Shown piece after piece: positions 17,319-27,800 of a DNA stretch of 64,000 nucleotides. The first letter of the stretch is position 1; every line of letters starts with the position of its first letter. The notes beneath the pieces were generated by a model, which worked only from the letters and a program-made list of their open reading frames with translations, was not told where the DNA came from and ran no database searches. The DNA comes from CAYUVF01 sp964448045 (lineage in GTDB: Bacteria > Bacteroidota > Rhodothermia > Rhodothermales > Salinibacteraceae). A program made the translations under genes and the position numbers. The stretch is taken from the NCBI GenBank assembly GCA_964448045.1, contig CAYUVF010000014.1, positions 1 to 64,000 of the forward strand, read 5' to 3'.

Positions 17319-18503
17319 TCACGCTGTCCCAAGTTGAACAGCACCCTCGCGCGCGTACCGTTGAATCTGATCGGGGGAGCAGCCGAGCCGCTCGCGCAGC
17401 ACCGTCTCCGTGTGCTCGGCGTAGTGCGGTGGGGGAAGCACGTCATCCGATGCGTGGGCGTCGAAGGCTGTCGTGCGGAGGCCCGTGGGCGCGTCACCGA
17501 ACGGCACGGTCATCGCCTGTGCCAGCGGCTGCTCGAAGACCTGCCGCATGTCGTTGATTGCGCCCACGGGCACCGACTGCGCGTCCAACGCATCGAGTAA
17601 ATCGTCGCGTGGCCACTCAGCGATAGCAGGAGCGAGCCTTGTGTCGAGCGCCGTGCGGTGGCGCACGCGGGCGGCGTTGGTGGCGAATCGCTCGTCATTG
17701 GGCAGGTTGCCGATGTCGAGGATCGCGCACAGCCGGGCGAACTGCCGATCCGTGCCGACGGCGAGCAGGATCGCCTCCTCGTCGGCGGTGCGGTAGATGG
17801 TGCCGTATGGGGCGATGTTGGGATGCGCCGAGCCCATCCGCTGCGGGACATGGCCGCCCACGAGCCAGTTGGTGGCTTGGTTGACGAGGCCGCTCACGGC
17901 GGCCTGCATCAGCGACACGGAGACGTAGCCGCCGTCGCCCGTGCGCGCGCGGCGAAGCAAACCAATCAGCAGCGCCTCTTTGAGCTGATGCGCGGCCAGC
18001 ACATCCATCAGAGCGACGGGCATCTTCGTCGGCGGCCCATCGGGCGATCCGTTCATATGCATGAAGCCACTCTCGGCCTGGATGACGGCGTCGTAGCCGG
18101 CGCGCGACTCGTCCGGGCCGTAGCCGGTGATGTGGCCGTAGATCAGTTTCGGGTTGATTCCCCGCAGCGTATCCGGATCGGCGCCGAGGCGCTCGGCGGA
18201 GCCGGGCCGGTAGCTCGCGATGACGATGTCGCTTTGCTCGGCCAATCGATGCAGCAGGTCGCGCCCGGCTTCAGCGGTCAGGTCGAGCGCGATGGATTGT
18301 TTTCCGCTGTTGCAGCTGACGAAGTAGCTGGGCCGGTCGTCGTCCTCGGGCTCGGAGGGCAAGCGCCAGCGGCGCGTCACATCGCCCTCCGTGCGCGGGT
18401 TTTCCACCTTGAGCACCGTCGCGCCCAGTTCGGCGAAGAACTGGCCTACGCGGGGCCCGGCGAGCACGCTGGCCAGCTCCAGTACGACGAGGTCGGTGAA
18501 CAC
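17319..18503 (-). CDS. Family III CoA-transferase (CaiB/BaiF type)
   Basis: Moves CoA between carboxylic acids. The 394-aa product shows the family start VVLELASVLAGPRVGQFFAELGA, the VENPRTEGD block, the SYRPGSAERLG segment and GHITGYGP, and an ALMDVLAAHQ stretch carrying the conserved catalytic Asp. The start is GTG at 18503. Substrate cannot be told; carnitine, formyl/oxalyl, bile-acid and 2-methylacyl (racemase) branches share these motifs. It overlaps nothing and is followed on the minus strand by repeat copy C. Confidence 0.88.
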   Translation of the reverse strand: MFTDLVVLELASVLAGPRVGQFFAELGATVLKVENPRTEGDVTRRWRLPSEPEDDDRPSYFVSCNSGKQSIALDLTAEAGRDLLHRLAEQSDIVIASYRPGSAERLGADPDTLRGINPKLIYGHITGYGPDESRAGYDAVIQAESGFMHMNGSPDGPPTKMPVALMDVLAAHQLKEALLIGLLRRARTGDGGYVSVSLMQAAVSGLVNQATNWLVGGHVPQRMGSAHPNIAPYGTIYRTADEEAILLAVGTDRQFARLCAILDIGNLPNDERFATNAARVRHRTALDTRLAPAIAEWPRDDLLDALDAQSVPVGAINDMRQVFEQPLAQAMTVPFGDAPTGLRTTAFDAHASDDVLPPPHYAEHTETVLRERLGCSPDQIQRYAREGAVQLGTA

Positions 18504-18553
18504 GGTTGGGAATGGGAGAGCGGGTGCGGGGGAGAATGGGAGCTACGCCTTGC
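18504..18553. repeat. GAATGGGAG word spacer
   Basis: 50-bp spacer with degenerate copies of GGGAATGGGAG, GGGTGCGGGG and GAGAATGGGAG between the CoA-transferase and dipeptidase genes. Confidence 0.4.
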
Positions 18554-19813
18554 TCAATTCTGCGCGACTTGCTCGACCTCCTCCCACACGCGGAGCGCGT
18601 TGCCGCCGAGCAGCTTCGCAATGTTCTCCTCCGAGTAGCCGCGGTTCAGCAGTTCGGCGATGAGGTTGGGATACGTCGACGCATCCAGCAGGCCCTCGGG
18701 CAGGGCGAAGACGCCGTCGTAGTCCGAGCCGAGGCCGACGTGGTCGATGCCGGCGAGCTCCACGACGTGATCGATGTGGTCGGCCACGTCCTGCACCGAG
18801 CCAATCGGGTTGGCCTTGCGCATCTTTTCGGTGTAGAGCACGGCCTCGCGCGAGCCCTCGGCCCAGCCCATCGAATCGATGTGCGCCTGCATCCGCTCGC
18901 GGATGGGATCGTCCTGCTCCCGGTATTCATTGCGGAGGAACGACGAGCCGAAGTTGATCATGATGACGCCGCCGTTGTCAGCCAGCGCTTGGATCAGTTC
19001 ATCGCTCATGTTGCGCTCCCAGCCGGGCGTGAAGTGGCGGGCCGACGAGTGCGAGGCAATGACCGGCGCCGCGGTGAGTTCCAGCACGTCCAACGCCGTC
19101 GAGTCCGTCACGTGCGAGATGTCTACCATCATCCCGAGGCGGTTCATCTCGCGGACGACGGCTTCGCCAAAGGGACTCAGCCCATTCCAGCGCGGCTCGT
19201 CGTCATCGTAGGACGAGTCGCCGATCCGGTTGTGCTCGGCGTGCGTCAGTGTGATGTAGCGGATGCCGCGGTCGAAGAAATACGCGACGTTGTCGATCTC
19301 GCCTTCGAGTCCGGAGCCGTTTTCCATGCCCATCGGCAGAGCAATCTTGCCAGCCGCGGCGATGCGGCGCACGTCATCGGGCGAGGTCGCGAGTTCAAAC
19401 TTATCGGGGTGATCCTCCGCGAAGCCTTCGACCATGTCGATGAGCGTTTCGGCCCGCGCTTTCGAGGCGCCGGGCTCTTCCTGCAACTCGACGGGGATGT
19501 AGATCGACATGAACGGCGCGTCGAGCCCGCCAGCTTTCGCGCGCGGATAGTCGAAGTCGCCGCCGACCGTCGAATCGGCGATGTTCTCCTCGAGTTCGAG
19601 CAGCCGGTACGGCACGTCGATGTGGCCGTCGACGATGATGTTTTCTTGAGCGAGCGTCTGGGCGCGGGTCTGCACGTCGGCGGCGTCGGTTTCGGAGGCG
19701 GAGTCGGAGCCGGATGATTGGCAGCCGGCGAGTCCGAGGGCGGCGATCACGAGGGCAAATACGGCGGTGCGAAGCATGGCGTTGGGTAGTCGGCGGGAGA
19801 CAGATCGGAACAT
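18554..19813 (-). CDS. Membrane dipeptidase (M19/renal dipeptidase family), lipoprotein
   Basis: Zinc peptidase of family M19, which cleaves dipeptides including those with a D-residue at the C-terminal side. With the start at 19813 the product is 419 aa, with a hydrophobic signal and lipobox (ALGLAGC, Cys about residue 31), then metal-site motifs VDGHIDVPYRL, HAEHNRIGD, DISHVTD, HSSARHF and GLGSDYDG. The ATG at 19777 is a reasonable alternative start; a start at 19843 is less likely. The lipobox predicts attachment to the periplasmic face of a membrane, where it could act on peptidoglycan-derived peptides. Confidence 0.9.
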   Translation of the reverse strand: MFRSVSRRLPNAMLRTAVFALVIAALGLAGCQSSGSDSASETDAADVQTRAQTLAQENIIVDGHIDVPYRLLELEENIADSTVGGDFDYPRAKAGGLDAPFMSIYIPVELQEEPGASKARAETLIDMVEGFAEDHPDKFELATSPDDVRRIAAAGKIALPMGMENGSGLEGEIDNVAYFFDRGIRYITLTHAEHNRIGDSSYDDDEPRWNGLSPFGEAVVREMNRLGMMVDISHVTDSTALDVLELTAAPVIASHSSARHFTPGWERNMSDELIQALADNGGVIMINFGSSFLRNEYREQDDPIRERMQAHIDSMGWAEGSREAVLYTEKMRKANPIGSVQDVADHIDHVVELAGIDHVGLGSDYDGVFALPEGLLDASTYPNLIAELLNRGYSEENIAKLLGGNALRVWEEVEQVAQN

Positions 19814-19857
19814 TGATCCAATGTACAAAGCAGCGCACAACAAACAAGATTACGTCG

Positions 19858-20661
19858 TCATCCGACCACCTGGGCATGGAGGTCGGCGAGATACGCGGGC
19901 GTCTCGCGTAGCCGCGGTCCGTACCACGAAAAGAGTTGTCCGTCGACAAACTGGATGCACGTGTTCGGCAGCGCCTCGCGCAGATCGTCCGAAAACGGGT
20001 CCTTCTGCGGAAAGGGAAACGGCTCATCCGGCAGCAGGAGCACGTCGGGAGCGGCGGTGCGGAGGGCGTCGAGCGTCACCTCGGGGTAGCGCGTCCGGTC
20101 GCCGAAGACGTTCGCGAAGCCGCCGCGCGTCATGATATCGTGGATGATGGTGTCGTGCCCGATGGTCATGAACGGCTCGCGCCAGATGAGATACGCGGCG
20201 CGGATGGGCGGTGTCAGCTCGAGCGCATCGAACCGCTGCTCGATGGTGTCAGCGAGTTGCTCGGCCGGGCCGGGGCGATCGACGAGCGTGCCCACGGCGC
20301 GAATCATGGCGAGTGCATCGGGGACGGCGGGCACGTCGGTGACGTAGGCGGGTGCGAGGTCGGCCAGCGCCTCGACGTCGTCCGGCGTGTTTTCCTCGTG
20401 GTTGGCGAGGATAAAATCGGGTGCCAGGTCGGCGGCGCGATCGAGATTGATCTGTTTGGTCCCGCCGACGATCGTCTTCTCGTCCTGCCACGATTCTGGG
20501 CGCACGCAGAAGCGCGTGATGCCGGCGACGCGATCCCCCAACTCCAGATAGGCCAGCAATTCCGTCTGGCTCGGCACGAGCGAGATGATGCGCTGCGGGG
20601 GTGTCTCCAGCGTGACGGAGCGGCCGAGGGCATCGGTCGTAGTGAAGGGAAAATCGGGCAC
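19858..20661 (-). CDS. BtuF-like helical-backbone metal receptor without signal peptide
   Basis: 267 aa with the BtuF/FhuD periplasmic-binding fold: GRSVTLETPPQRIISLVPSQTELLAYLELGDRVAGITRFC at the N-terminus, GGTKQINLDRAADLAPDFILANHEEN, and a C-terminal YPEVTLDALRTAAPDVLLLPDEPFPF. It starts (GTG, 20661) directly at the mature fold, with no signal peptide or lipobox, and no ABC transporter genes are adjacent. So it may be cytoplasmic; possible ligands are corrinoids or other metal chelates. The stop lies 44 bp upstream of the dipeptidase start. Confidence 0.85.
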   Translation of the reverse strand: MPDFPFTTTDALGRSVTLETPPQRIISLVPSQTELLAYLELGDRVAGITRFCVRPESWQDEKTIVGGTKQINLDRAADLAPDFILANHEENTPDDVEALADLAPAYVTDVPAVPDALAMIRAVGTLVDRPGPAEQLADTIEQRFDALELTPPIRAAYLIWREPFMTIGHDTIIHDIMTRGGFANVFGDRTRYPEVTLDALRTAAPDVLLLPDEPFPFPQKDPFSDDLREALPNTCIQFVDGQLFSWYGPRLRETPAYLADLHAQVVG

Positions 20662-20679
20662 AGCGAGGGGTCTGTCCAG

Positions 20680-20958
20680 TCAGGCAAAAAGCTCAACGGC
20701 CAGCAGGATAAAGCCGAGAGTCGCGCCGCCAACGGCAATCTGATTCATCACCGACAGGTCGCGGCTCAGGATGCGCTCCAGCGTCTGTCGGAGGCCGATC
20801 GCCAGGCCTGCGACCCCGAACGCTCCGTCCGATGCGGCGGTCAGGTAGTGGCCATCCAGCCAGTTGGAGACGCTGAGGCCGATCAGAAACAGGCCGAAGC
20901 CGACGAGCAGGACGTCGATCAGCGAAATGGAGGTCGGGAGCGATTCGTCGCGGCTCAT
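20680..20958 (-). CDS. Small integral membrane protein, unknown function
   Basis: 92 aa with hydrophobic segments at about residues 14-32, 41-56 (weaker) and 71-91, consistent with two or three membrane helices. It lies 21 bp downstream of mpl and 18 bp upstream of the BtuF-like gene, all in one direction, so the three may be co-transcribed. No family recognised. Confidence 0.7.
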   Translation of the reverse strand: MSRDESLPTSISLIDVLLVGFGLFLIGLSVSNWLDGHYLTAASDGAFGVAGLAIGLRQTLERILSRDLSVMNQIAVGGATLGFILLAVELFA

Positions 20959-20979
20959 GATGGCACGTGTGGCATCGGG

Positions 20980-22467
20980 TTACTGCGGGCTGGCGGTTCG
21001 CTTCAGCGCGTCGATCAGCTGCTCGTGGAGCCCGCCGAAGCTGCCGTTGCTCATGATGAGGGCGACGTCGCCGGGGCGGAGGGCGTCGAGGAGCGCATCG
21101 TGGAGGGCGTCGACCTCGGCGTGGGTGTGGGCAACGGGGCCGCGATCGGTGATGGCGGCCGCCACGGCCTCGACGTCGAGCATCTGATCGGGGTCGTCGT
21201 TGTGGCGGACGGGTGGCGCCTTGAGGAAGACGCGATCCGCTGCGTCGAAGGCCTCCGCGTAATCCGACTGGAAAATGGGGCGGCGGCTGGTGTTGGAGCG
21301 CGGCTCGAAGATGGCGACGAGGCGCCGCTCGGGCCAGTGCTGGCGAGCGGCTTGCAGCGTCTTGCGGACGGCCGTCGGATGATGCGCGAAGTCGTCCACG
21401 ACGGTCACGCCGCCGACGGTGCCGCGGATCTCCTGGCGGCGTTTCATGCCCTCGAACGAAGCGAATCCGTCGGCGACTTGATCGGGCGAGCAGCCTTCGC
21501 TGAAGGCGATGAGCGCGACGCCGAGGGCGTTCTGCAGGTTGTGAGTGCCGTGCATCGGCAGGAAAAAGTCACCGCGCGGGAGGCCGCCCATCGTGAGGGT
21601 GAAGCGCTGGCCCTCGGGCGTCACCTCGATATCGCGCGCGCTGATGTCATTGTCCGCGTTGAGGCCGTAGGTGCGCACGCGGGCATCGGTGTGCTGGGTG
21701 AGCGCGGCCACGGCGGGATCGTCGCCGCAGAGGCCGAGCACGCCGTCGCGCGCATCCATCGCCCCGGCGAAGCGCTCGAACGCGAGCCGGTAGGCGTCTT
21801 CGTCGGCGTACATGTCGGCGTGGTCGAACTCCAGCGACGTGACGAGCGCCTTCTCCGGCTGGTAGTGCATGAATTTCGGCTGCTTGTCGAAGTAGGCGCT
21901 GTCGTACTCGTCGCCTTCGACGATGAAGGGCTGGCTGCTGCCGAGGGCGTAGCTCTGGTCTGTGTTCTGCATGATGCCGCCCACGAGAAAGCCGGGATCG
22001 GCGTCGGCGGCGTGCAGCGTGTGGACGAGCAGGCCGGTGGTCGTCGTTTTGCCGTGTGTGCCAGCGACGACGATGGGGCGGCGCTCGGGGAGGAAGTAAT
22101 GGGCGAGCGCTTCGGGGAAGGAGCACTGCGGGAGGCTGTGCTCGCGGGCGTAGGTGGCTTCGTCGTGCGTCGGGCGGCACGCATTACCGACCACGACGAG
22201 ATCGGGCGGCGGATCGAGGTGGGCGGGGGTGTAGCCTTCGTACACGGGAACGCCCAGCTCCGCGAGATGCGTGCTCATGGGCGGATAGATGCCGTCGTCG
22301 GCGCCGCGGACGGTACATTTGGCTTGTTTGAAGAGCCCGGCGAGCGCGCCCATCCCGGTGCCGCAGATACCGATCAGATAAACCTCATCAAGATCGTCGG
22401 GCGCGGGAAGGCCGGGCCGATCAAACTGGCGCAGGTGGGCGTCGGGGAGCGCGGATACGTCGGGCAT
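20980..22467 (-). CDS. mpl: UDP-MurNAc:tripeptide ligase Mpl (murein recycling)
   Basis: Joins recycled L-Ala-D-Glu-meso-DAP to UDP-MurNAc. The 495-aa protein starts the Mur domain with VYLIGICGTGMGALAGLFKQ, has the NACRPTHDEA motif and the ATP loop VAGTHGKTTTTGLL, then the Mpl-typical IVEGDEYDSAYFDKQPKF and LEFDHADMY blocks, and VVDDFAHHPTA with the MurC/Mpl-type His pair. The EGDEYDSAYFDK sequence separates Mpl from MurC. The N-terminal ~25 residues are an extra leader. Together with the dipeptidase and MltG it indicates active peptidoglycan turnover. Confidence 0.93.
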   Translation of the reverse strand: MPDVSALPDAHLRQFDRPGLPAPDDLDEVYLIGICGTGMGALAGLFKQAKCTVRGADDGIYPPMSTHLAELGVPVYEGYTPAHLDPPPDLVVVGNACRPTHDEATYAREHSLPQCSFPEALAHYFLPERRPIVVAGTHGKTTTTGLLVHTLHAADADPGFLVGGIMQNTDQSYALGSSQPFIVEGDEYDSAYFDKQPKFMHYQPEKALVTSLEFDHADMYADEDAYRLAFERFAGAMDARDGVLGLCGDDPAVAALTQHTDARVRTYGLNADNDISARDIEVTPEGQRFTLTMGGLPRGDFFLPMHGTHNLQNALGVALIAFSEGCSPDQVADGFASFEGMKRRQEIRGTVGGVTVVDDFAHHPTAVRKTLQAARQHWPERRLVAIFEPRSNTSRRPIFQSDYAEAFDAADRVFLKAPPVRHNDDPDQMLDVEAVAAAITDRGPVAHTHAEVDALHDALLDALRPGDVALIMSNGSFGGLHEQLIDALKRTASPQ

Positions 22468-22543
22468 GAGACGGGAGCAGTGGGCGGGGGAGTCATCGGC
22501 AGAGAAGCATCAGGCGCACCGGGGCGGACGTGGGCCAAAGCGG

Positions 22544-23713
22544 TTATTCGTCGCGTGCCGGTTTGGCGTCCTCGGATTCGGTGTCGGGTGCAGGAGCGGG
22601 GAATTCGCCGCCGGTGATGCCGAGGCGCACGATGGCGGCTTCCTCTTCGCTCTGTGCCTCCGCTTCGGTTTCGGGGACCATGCCGAGCTGCTGCGCGCGC
22701 TTGAACCACTGCCGCCGCGCCAGCGCCTGCATGTCCTCAACCGAGTCAGCCTCGTCTACGATTTCGAGGCCCAGCAGCGTTTCGACCACGTCTTCCATCG
22801 TGACGATGCCCTCGACGCCGCCGTATTCATCGACGACCAGCGCGATGTGCTCCAGCTTGTCGAGCATCCGCTCCAGCAGGTCGGGGAGGGGAAGCGAATC
22901 GCGCACCACGAGCATTTCGCGGGCGAGGTTTTTCAGCGGCATATCGTGCTCTTCCTGCGCGGCTTTCAGCAGGATCTCGTCTTTCAGCACGTAGCCGGTT
23001 ACGTCGTCCCGGTTTTCGTTGTAGACGGGAATCCGGGAGAAGCGGAACTCATCGTATTCGTCGACGACCTTGCCCACGGTTTGAAACTCGGGCAGGTCGA
23101 AGACCACGGTGCGCGGCGTCATTACGTCCTTGACGCGTAGCGAGTTGAAGCGAAAGAGATTTCGCAGGATGCGCGATTCCTTCTCTTCAAACACGCCCTC
23201 TTCCTCGCCCAGTTCGGCCATGGCGGTGAACTCTTCCCGACTGAAGGACGTGCGTTCCTGGCCGCGGGAGAGGAGGCGGGTGAGGCCCTGCGAGAGCTTT
23301 ACAAGCGGCCACATCGACCAGATGGTGGGCACCAGCATCCGCGCGACGGCGGGACCCAGCTTACGCCAGTAGACGGCGCCGAGGGTCTTCGGGATGATCT
23401 CGGAGAAGACGAGAATCAGCAGCGTAAGCACGGCCGAGATGACGCCGATGTAGGCATCGCCAAAGACAATGGCGGCCTGCGCGCCGGCGCCCGCTGCGCC
23501 CACCGTGTGGGCAATGGTGTTGAGGCTCAAGATGGCGGCCAGCGGCCGATCGACATTCTCTTTGAGACGACGGATTTTTTCACCGGCCGGATGCTCCTCC
23601 TGCTCCAGCGCCGCCGTATAGGACGGCGTGATGCTGAGCAGGACGGCTTCCATGATGGAGCATAGGAAGGAGATGCCTATGGCTAACGATACATAAAGGA
23701 TTAATAAACCCAT
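22544..23713 (-). CDS. DUF21/CBS-pair transmembrane protein (CNNM/CorC-like)
   Basis: 389-aa membrane protein of the HlyC/CorC or CNNM group, implicated in Mg2+/Co2+ efflux. The N-terminal DUF21 domain (residues 1-150) has four hydrophobic segments and the conserved MEAVLLSITPSY, FSEIIPKTLG motifs; then come two CBS motifs (VKDVMTPRTVVFDL and HIALVVDEYGGVEGIVTMEDVVETLLG). Unlike many homologues it lacks the C-terminal CorC_HlyC domain and ends in an acidic tail. Start ATG 23713; the 211 bp upstream has no gene and probably holds the promoter. Confidence 0.9.
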   Translation of the reverse strand: MGLLILYVSLAIGISFLCSIMEAVLLSITPSYTAALEQEEHPAGEKIRRLKENVDRPLAAILSLNTIAHTVGAAGAGAQAAIVFGDAYIGVISAVLTLLILVFSEIIPKTLGAVYWRKLGPAVARMLVPTIWSMWPLVKLSQGLTRLLSRGQERTSFSREEFTAMAELGEEEGVFEEKESRILRNLFRFNSLRVKDVMTPRTVVFDLPEFQTVGKVVDEYDEFRFSRIPVYNENRDDVTGYVLKDEILLKAAQEEHDMPLKNLAREMLVVRDSLPLPDLLERMLDKLEHIALVVDEYGGVEGIVTMEDVVETLLGLEIVDEADSVEDMQALARRQWFKRAQQLGMVPETEAEAQSEEEAAIVRLGITGGEFPAPAPDTESEDAKPARDE

Positions 23714-23924
23714 GCATCAAAAAGGGCCAATGGGCAGGAGCCGAATAACGACCTACACGAGCGGCGCAAGGACAGTAGATACTCCCACAGGGGAGCGATG
23801 ATCGTTCGAGGAGGATCGATGGACGTCACACCGTACGTATTCATCGTAGGTCGCACGTTAAAGAATGTGTACGCCCTGCCCCCGGTTTCTTGATCCATCG
23901 AGATGGCCGATACGCCGCCGCCCG

Positions 23925-24701
23925 CTACGCTTGCTGCATCGCTCGGTCGAGCTGTTTGCTCCACTGCGCCTGATTCTTGCGCGCCTTCTGCACGACGGGG
24001 GAGCGGCGCAGCAGCCTAAGAAGGGTGCGGTTGAACAGTGCGAGCGGTGTTGGCAGCGGACGTTCGATGTCGAGAAACAGAATCGCGCGCTCGCCCTCAG
24101 TGTCGTTCCACACCTCGTGATTGTACGTATCGTCGAAGACCATGCTCTCGCCTTCCTCCCAGTGCTGCACCTGATCGGCCACGCGGATGCGGCACTGCTC
24201 GCTGGGCTCGGGTACCTTCAGGCCCAGGTGGTAGCGCAGCACACCCTTGTACGGACCGCGATGCGGCGGGATGTGCTTACCGGGCGATAAGATGGAGAAG
24301 AACGCCGTTTGCATCCCCGGCACCTGCTCAATTAGGTTCGTTGTCTCCGGGCAGCGAGCGCAGTTCTCCTCTGCCTTTTCGCCGTATCCGTAGAAGAAAT
24401 ACGTCTTCCACTGGTCGTCGCGCGTGATGGTCGTGGCCTGGTTGGTGATGTCGTGGAAGTTGGGCAGCGCCTCCCGGTGTTCGAGCAGGGCATCCAGCTC
24501 ATCGCGCATCACCGTCCAGTGCGCTTCGAGGTCGCGGGTCCAGGGGAAGCGGGCGGGATCGAAGAAGGGCTGGTCGCCTACCTGCGAGAACCGGCCAAAC
24601 GCGTAATCGAGGCCGTGGATACAGCGGCGAACGAGGCGCTTCAGCAGGTGCTCGTTGCGGGCCTGGAAGGCATGATCCGTTGAAGCCGAGGAGCCGTGCA
24701 T
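23925..24701 (-). CDS. Aspartyl/asparaginyl beta-hydroxylase family dioxygenase
   Basis: Fe(II)/2-oxoglutarate dioxygenase of the family that includes LpxO (lipid A hydroxylase) and aspartyl hydroxylases. The 258-aa protein has the double-stranded beta-helix motifs: ILSPGKHIPPHRGPYKGVLRYHLGL with the first iron His, and the distal FDDTYNHEVWNDTEGERAILFLDIERP with the second His and the 2-oxoglutarate-binding Arg. It has no clear N-terminal membrane anchor, unlike enterobacterial LpxO. ATG 24701 is preferred; longer frames back to 24965 overlap the 5'-neighbour's end. It follows the RND pump gene with 163 bp between. Confidence 0.85.
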   Translation of the reverse strand: MHGSSASTDHAFQARNEHLLKRLVRRCIHGLDYAFGRFSQVGDQPFFDPARFPWTRDLEAHWTVMRDELDALLEHREALPNFHDITNQATTITRDDQWKTYFFYGYGEKAEENCARCPETTNLIEQVPGMQTAFFSILSPGKHIPPHRGPYKGVLRYHLGLKVPEPSEQCRIRVADQVQHWEEGESMVFDDTYNHEVWNDTEGERAILFLDIERPLPTPLALFNRTLLRLLRRSPVVQKARKNQAQWSKQLDRAMQQA

Positions 24702-24864
24702 GAGCAAACCGATCCGGTGATAGGGGACGATGATGTGCGAGGACGCCGGAGACCGAGTAAAGCATGATAAAACTACACGGTGCGCCGAAAATTTCAAAGG
24801 CGCATCCGTCATACATGACCGGAGCTGGCCTGGATACATAACCGGGCCGAGGAGCGCCGATCGC

Positions 24865-27800
24865 TCATCCGCGCTGCGGGGAAGGCTTGGGCTCATCTGG
24901 GGCGCCGTTGCCCCGCATCTCCTCCGAGTCGAGCACGCGGTCGGGGGCGGTGGCGCCTTCGCCATCCGTCATCACCGCTTCGCTGAAGATGGCTGCTTCA
25001 TCGGGGTCGCCACCGAAGGCTTCGGTGAGGTGGAGGCTCAGCGAGTCGAACGTGGAGTACATCACCGGGACGATGACGAGTGTGAGGAACGTCGCGAATG
25101 TCAGCCCCGAGATGATGGCGGTGCCCATCGGGCCCCAGAACTGGGTGTTCTCGCTGCCAAACTCGAAGTTGGGCGCAAAATCGGCCAGCAAGCCCACGAA
25201 GTCGACGTTGATGCCAAAGGTCAGTGGCACGAGGCCGAGCACGGTCGTCAGCGCCGTGAGCAGCACGGGGCGCAGACGCGTCGCGCCACCTTCGATGATG
25301 GCCGCCTGCTTCTCCAGCCCGCGCCCGCGCAGTTGCATGATGTAGTCGACCAGCACGATGTTGTTGTTAACCACGATGCCGGCCAGCGCGATGATGCCAA
25401 TGAAGGTGAAGAGGTTGAACGGCGTGCGCGTGAGAATCAGGCCCAGCAGGACGCCGATCATGCTCAGGCCCACGGCGACCATGATGATGAACGGTGCGGT
25501 GATGGAGTTGAACTCGATGATCATGATGAGCAGAATGAGTGCCAGCCCGATGGCGAGCGCCGTTCCCAGAAATCCGAAAGATTCCTGCTGCTCCTCATTG
25601 CCGCCGGTGTATTCCATCCGGTAGCCGGTGGGCAAGCTCTGCCGGTACTCCGACAGCTCCGTTTGCACCCGGCTGAGCACCTCAGGCCCATTGTAGCCCG
25701 GCGCGGCATCGCCCGAAACGGTCACGACGCGCTCCTGGTCGATCCGCGTGATCGAGCCAAAGCCGGTGCCCTCTTCGAGGTCGGCCACCGAGGTGAGCGG
25801 AATCTGCTGGCCGACTGCGTTGGTGATGTCCAGGTTGGCCAGGCTGTTGAGGCTCTGGCGGTCGGTTTCCTGCAGGCGCACGGTGATGTCGTACTCGTCC
25901 TCGCCGCTGCGGTAGGTGTCGGCCTCGACGCCCTGGATGGCCGCGCGCACGGTCTGGGCGATCTGGGCGGTCGAGAGGCCAAACTGGGCCGCGCGCTCCC
26001 GGTCGATGGCCACTTGCACCTCGGGGCGGCCCGTGTTGAGGTTGTCGGATACATCTACGAGGCCGGGCAGCGCACCGCTATCGGCCGCTTCGTTGAGGCG
26101 GCGTTTAACCTCTTGGGTGATGCTCACGATCTGGTCGAAGTCGGGCCCCGAGATTTCGATGTTGACGGGGGGGCCCGTCGGCGGGCCCTGTTGCTGCTCG
26201 GTGAACTCGATCTCGGTGCCGGGGATGCCCTGCAGCTGGGCGCGCAGTTTCTCCAGCGTGCGCGCCGACGACTCAGCGCGGTCGGCGTAGTCGACCATGT
26301 TCAGGGAAATACGCGAGCGCTCGGGCTGCTGCGCGCCGCCGCCGAACATGGCATCGCCGCCCACGCCCACGTTTACGAGCAGATTTTCGATATTGGTTTC
26401 GGACGCCGGGTTCTGCTCCAGCAGGCGCAGGATGCGCTCCTGGGCCGTCTGGGCGATGCGGTTCGAGGCCTCGACGTTGGTGCCCAGCGGCGCTTCGAGA
26501 TTGATCTGCACGCGGTTCGGGTCGGTATCGGGAAAGAAGGCCTGTCCGGTCGGTGCAAACAGGAAGAGGCCCACGATAATCACCAGTCCGCCCAAAGAGC
26601 TGTTCAGCAGCACCGCCCGGTTATCGGTGAGGAGGAGCCGAGCGCGGCGGTTGAGGAGCCCGCCCACAAGCCCCATGAGGATGATGAAGGCCGGCACGGC
26701 GGCGAAGCCGAGAATCGTCCGCTGCGTGACCGTCCCACTAAGGTAGTTGAGGCCCAGAATGGCGAGGATGACTGCAAGGAGGCTGAGGCCCACTTTGACG
26801 CTCGTCCATCCGCCGAGGTACATCGTTTCGAGCGTATGGACGATGACGCCGAGCGCGCCGAGCGCGGCACACACGCCGCCGGGCACGAGGAGGAGCATCC
26901 CGGCCGTGGAGCCGAGCAGCGCCGAAACGCCGCCGCCTGCCACCAGCAGTACCACGCCGAGCGTCAGCGCCGAGAGCGCCCCCGTGTTGCGCAGCAAAGC
27001 GTAGTTGACCGAGTAGTCGCGCCGGAGCATCCGCTGGAGGAAGCCGCGGTAGCGCTGCACCAGTTGAGGGAGCTTCTCCTGCGCAAAGCGGTCGCCGATG
27101 GGTGCCATCACGCGTGTATGCACGAGATAGAGCACCGGAATCCCAATGGCGATGACGACCAGCGTCTTCCAGTTGGCGATGCCCACCATGACGCCCAGCA
27201 GCACGATGAGTGCAGCGCCTCCGTATCGGGCGAATGCCGGCCAGGTGATCGCGGCCTCTTCCTCCTCCGACTCGCCCTGCACTTCGACGAAGAAGCCGGT
27301 GATAACGGGGTTGATGATCAGCGCAACGAAAAGTGAGCTCGTCAGCGTGATGATGAGTGTCAGTGGCATGTAGCCCATGAACTCGCCGATGATGCCCGGC
27401 CAGAACAGCATCGGGGCAAAGGCCGAGACGGTGGTCGCGGTTGAGGCCACGACGGCGCCCCCCACCTCGGCGGTGCCTTGCTTGGCGGCCTCCCAGCGCG
27501 AGTAGCCTTCTTCCCGGAAGCGGTAGATGTTCTCGATGATCACCACCGCGTTGTCGACCAACATGCCCAGGGCGATGATGAGCGAAAAGAGGATGATGAA
27601 GTTGAGCGTGTACCCCAGCGCCTGAAAGACGACGAAGCTTGTGAACATCGACAGCGGAATGGCGATGCCTACGAGCGTGGCATTGCGCACGCCGAGGAAG
27701 AAGAGCAGCACGGCCACGACGAAGATCAGACCGCTGATGATGTTGTTCTCCAGATCGGTCACGAGCGACTGCACGTTTTCGCTCTCGTCGCCCGTAATGG

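Noticed and set aside
17185..17320. Short open frames across the inverted repeat after glyS
   Set aside because: They translate the hairpin repeat itself and have no start signals or homology.
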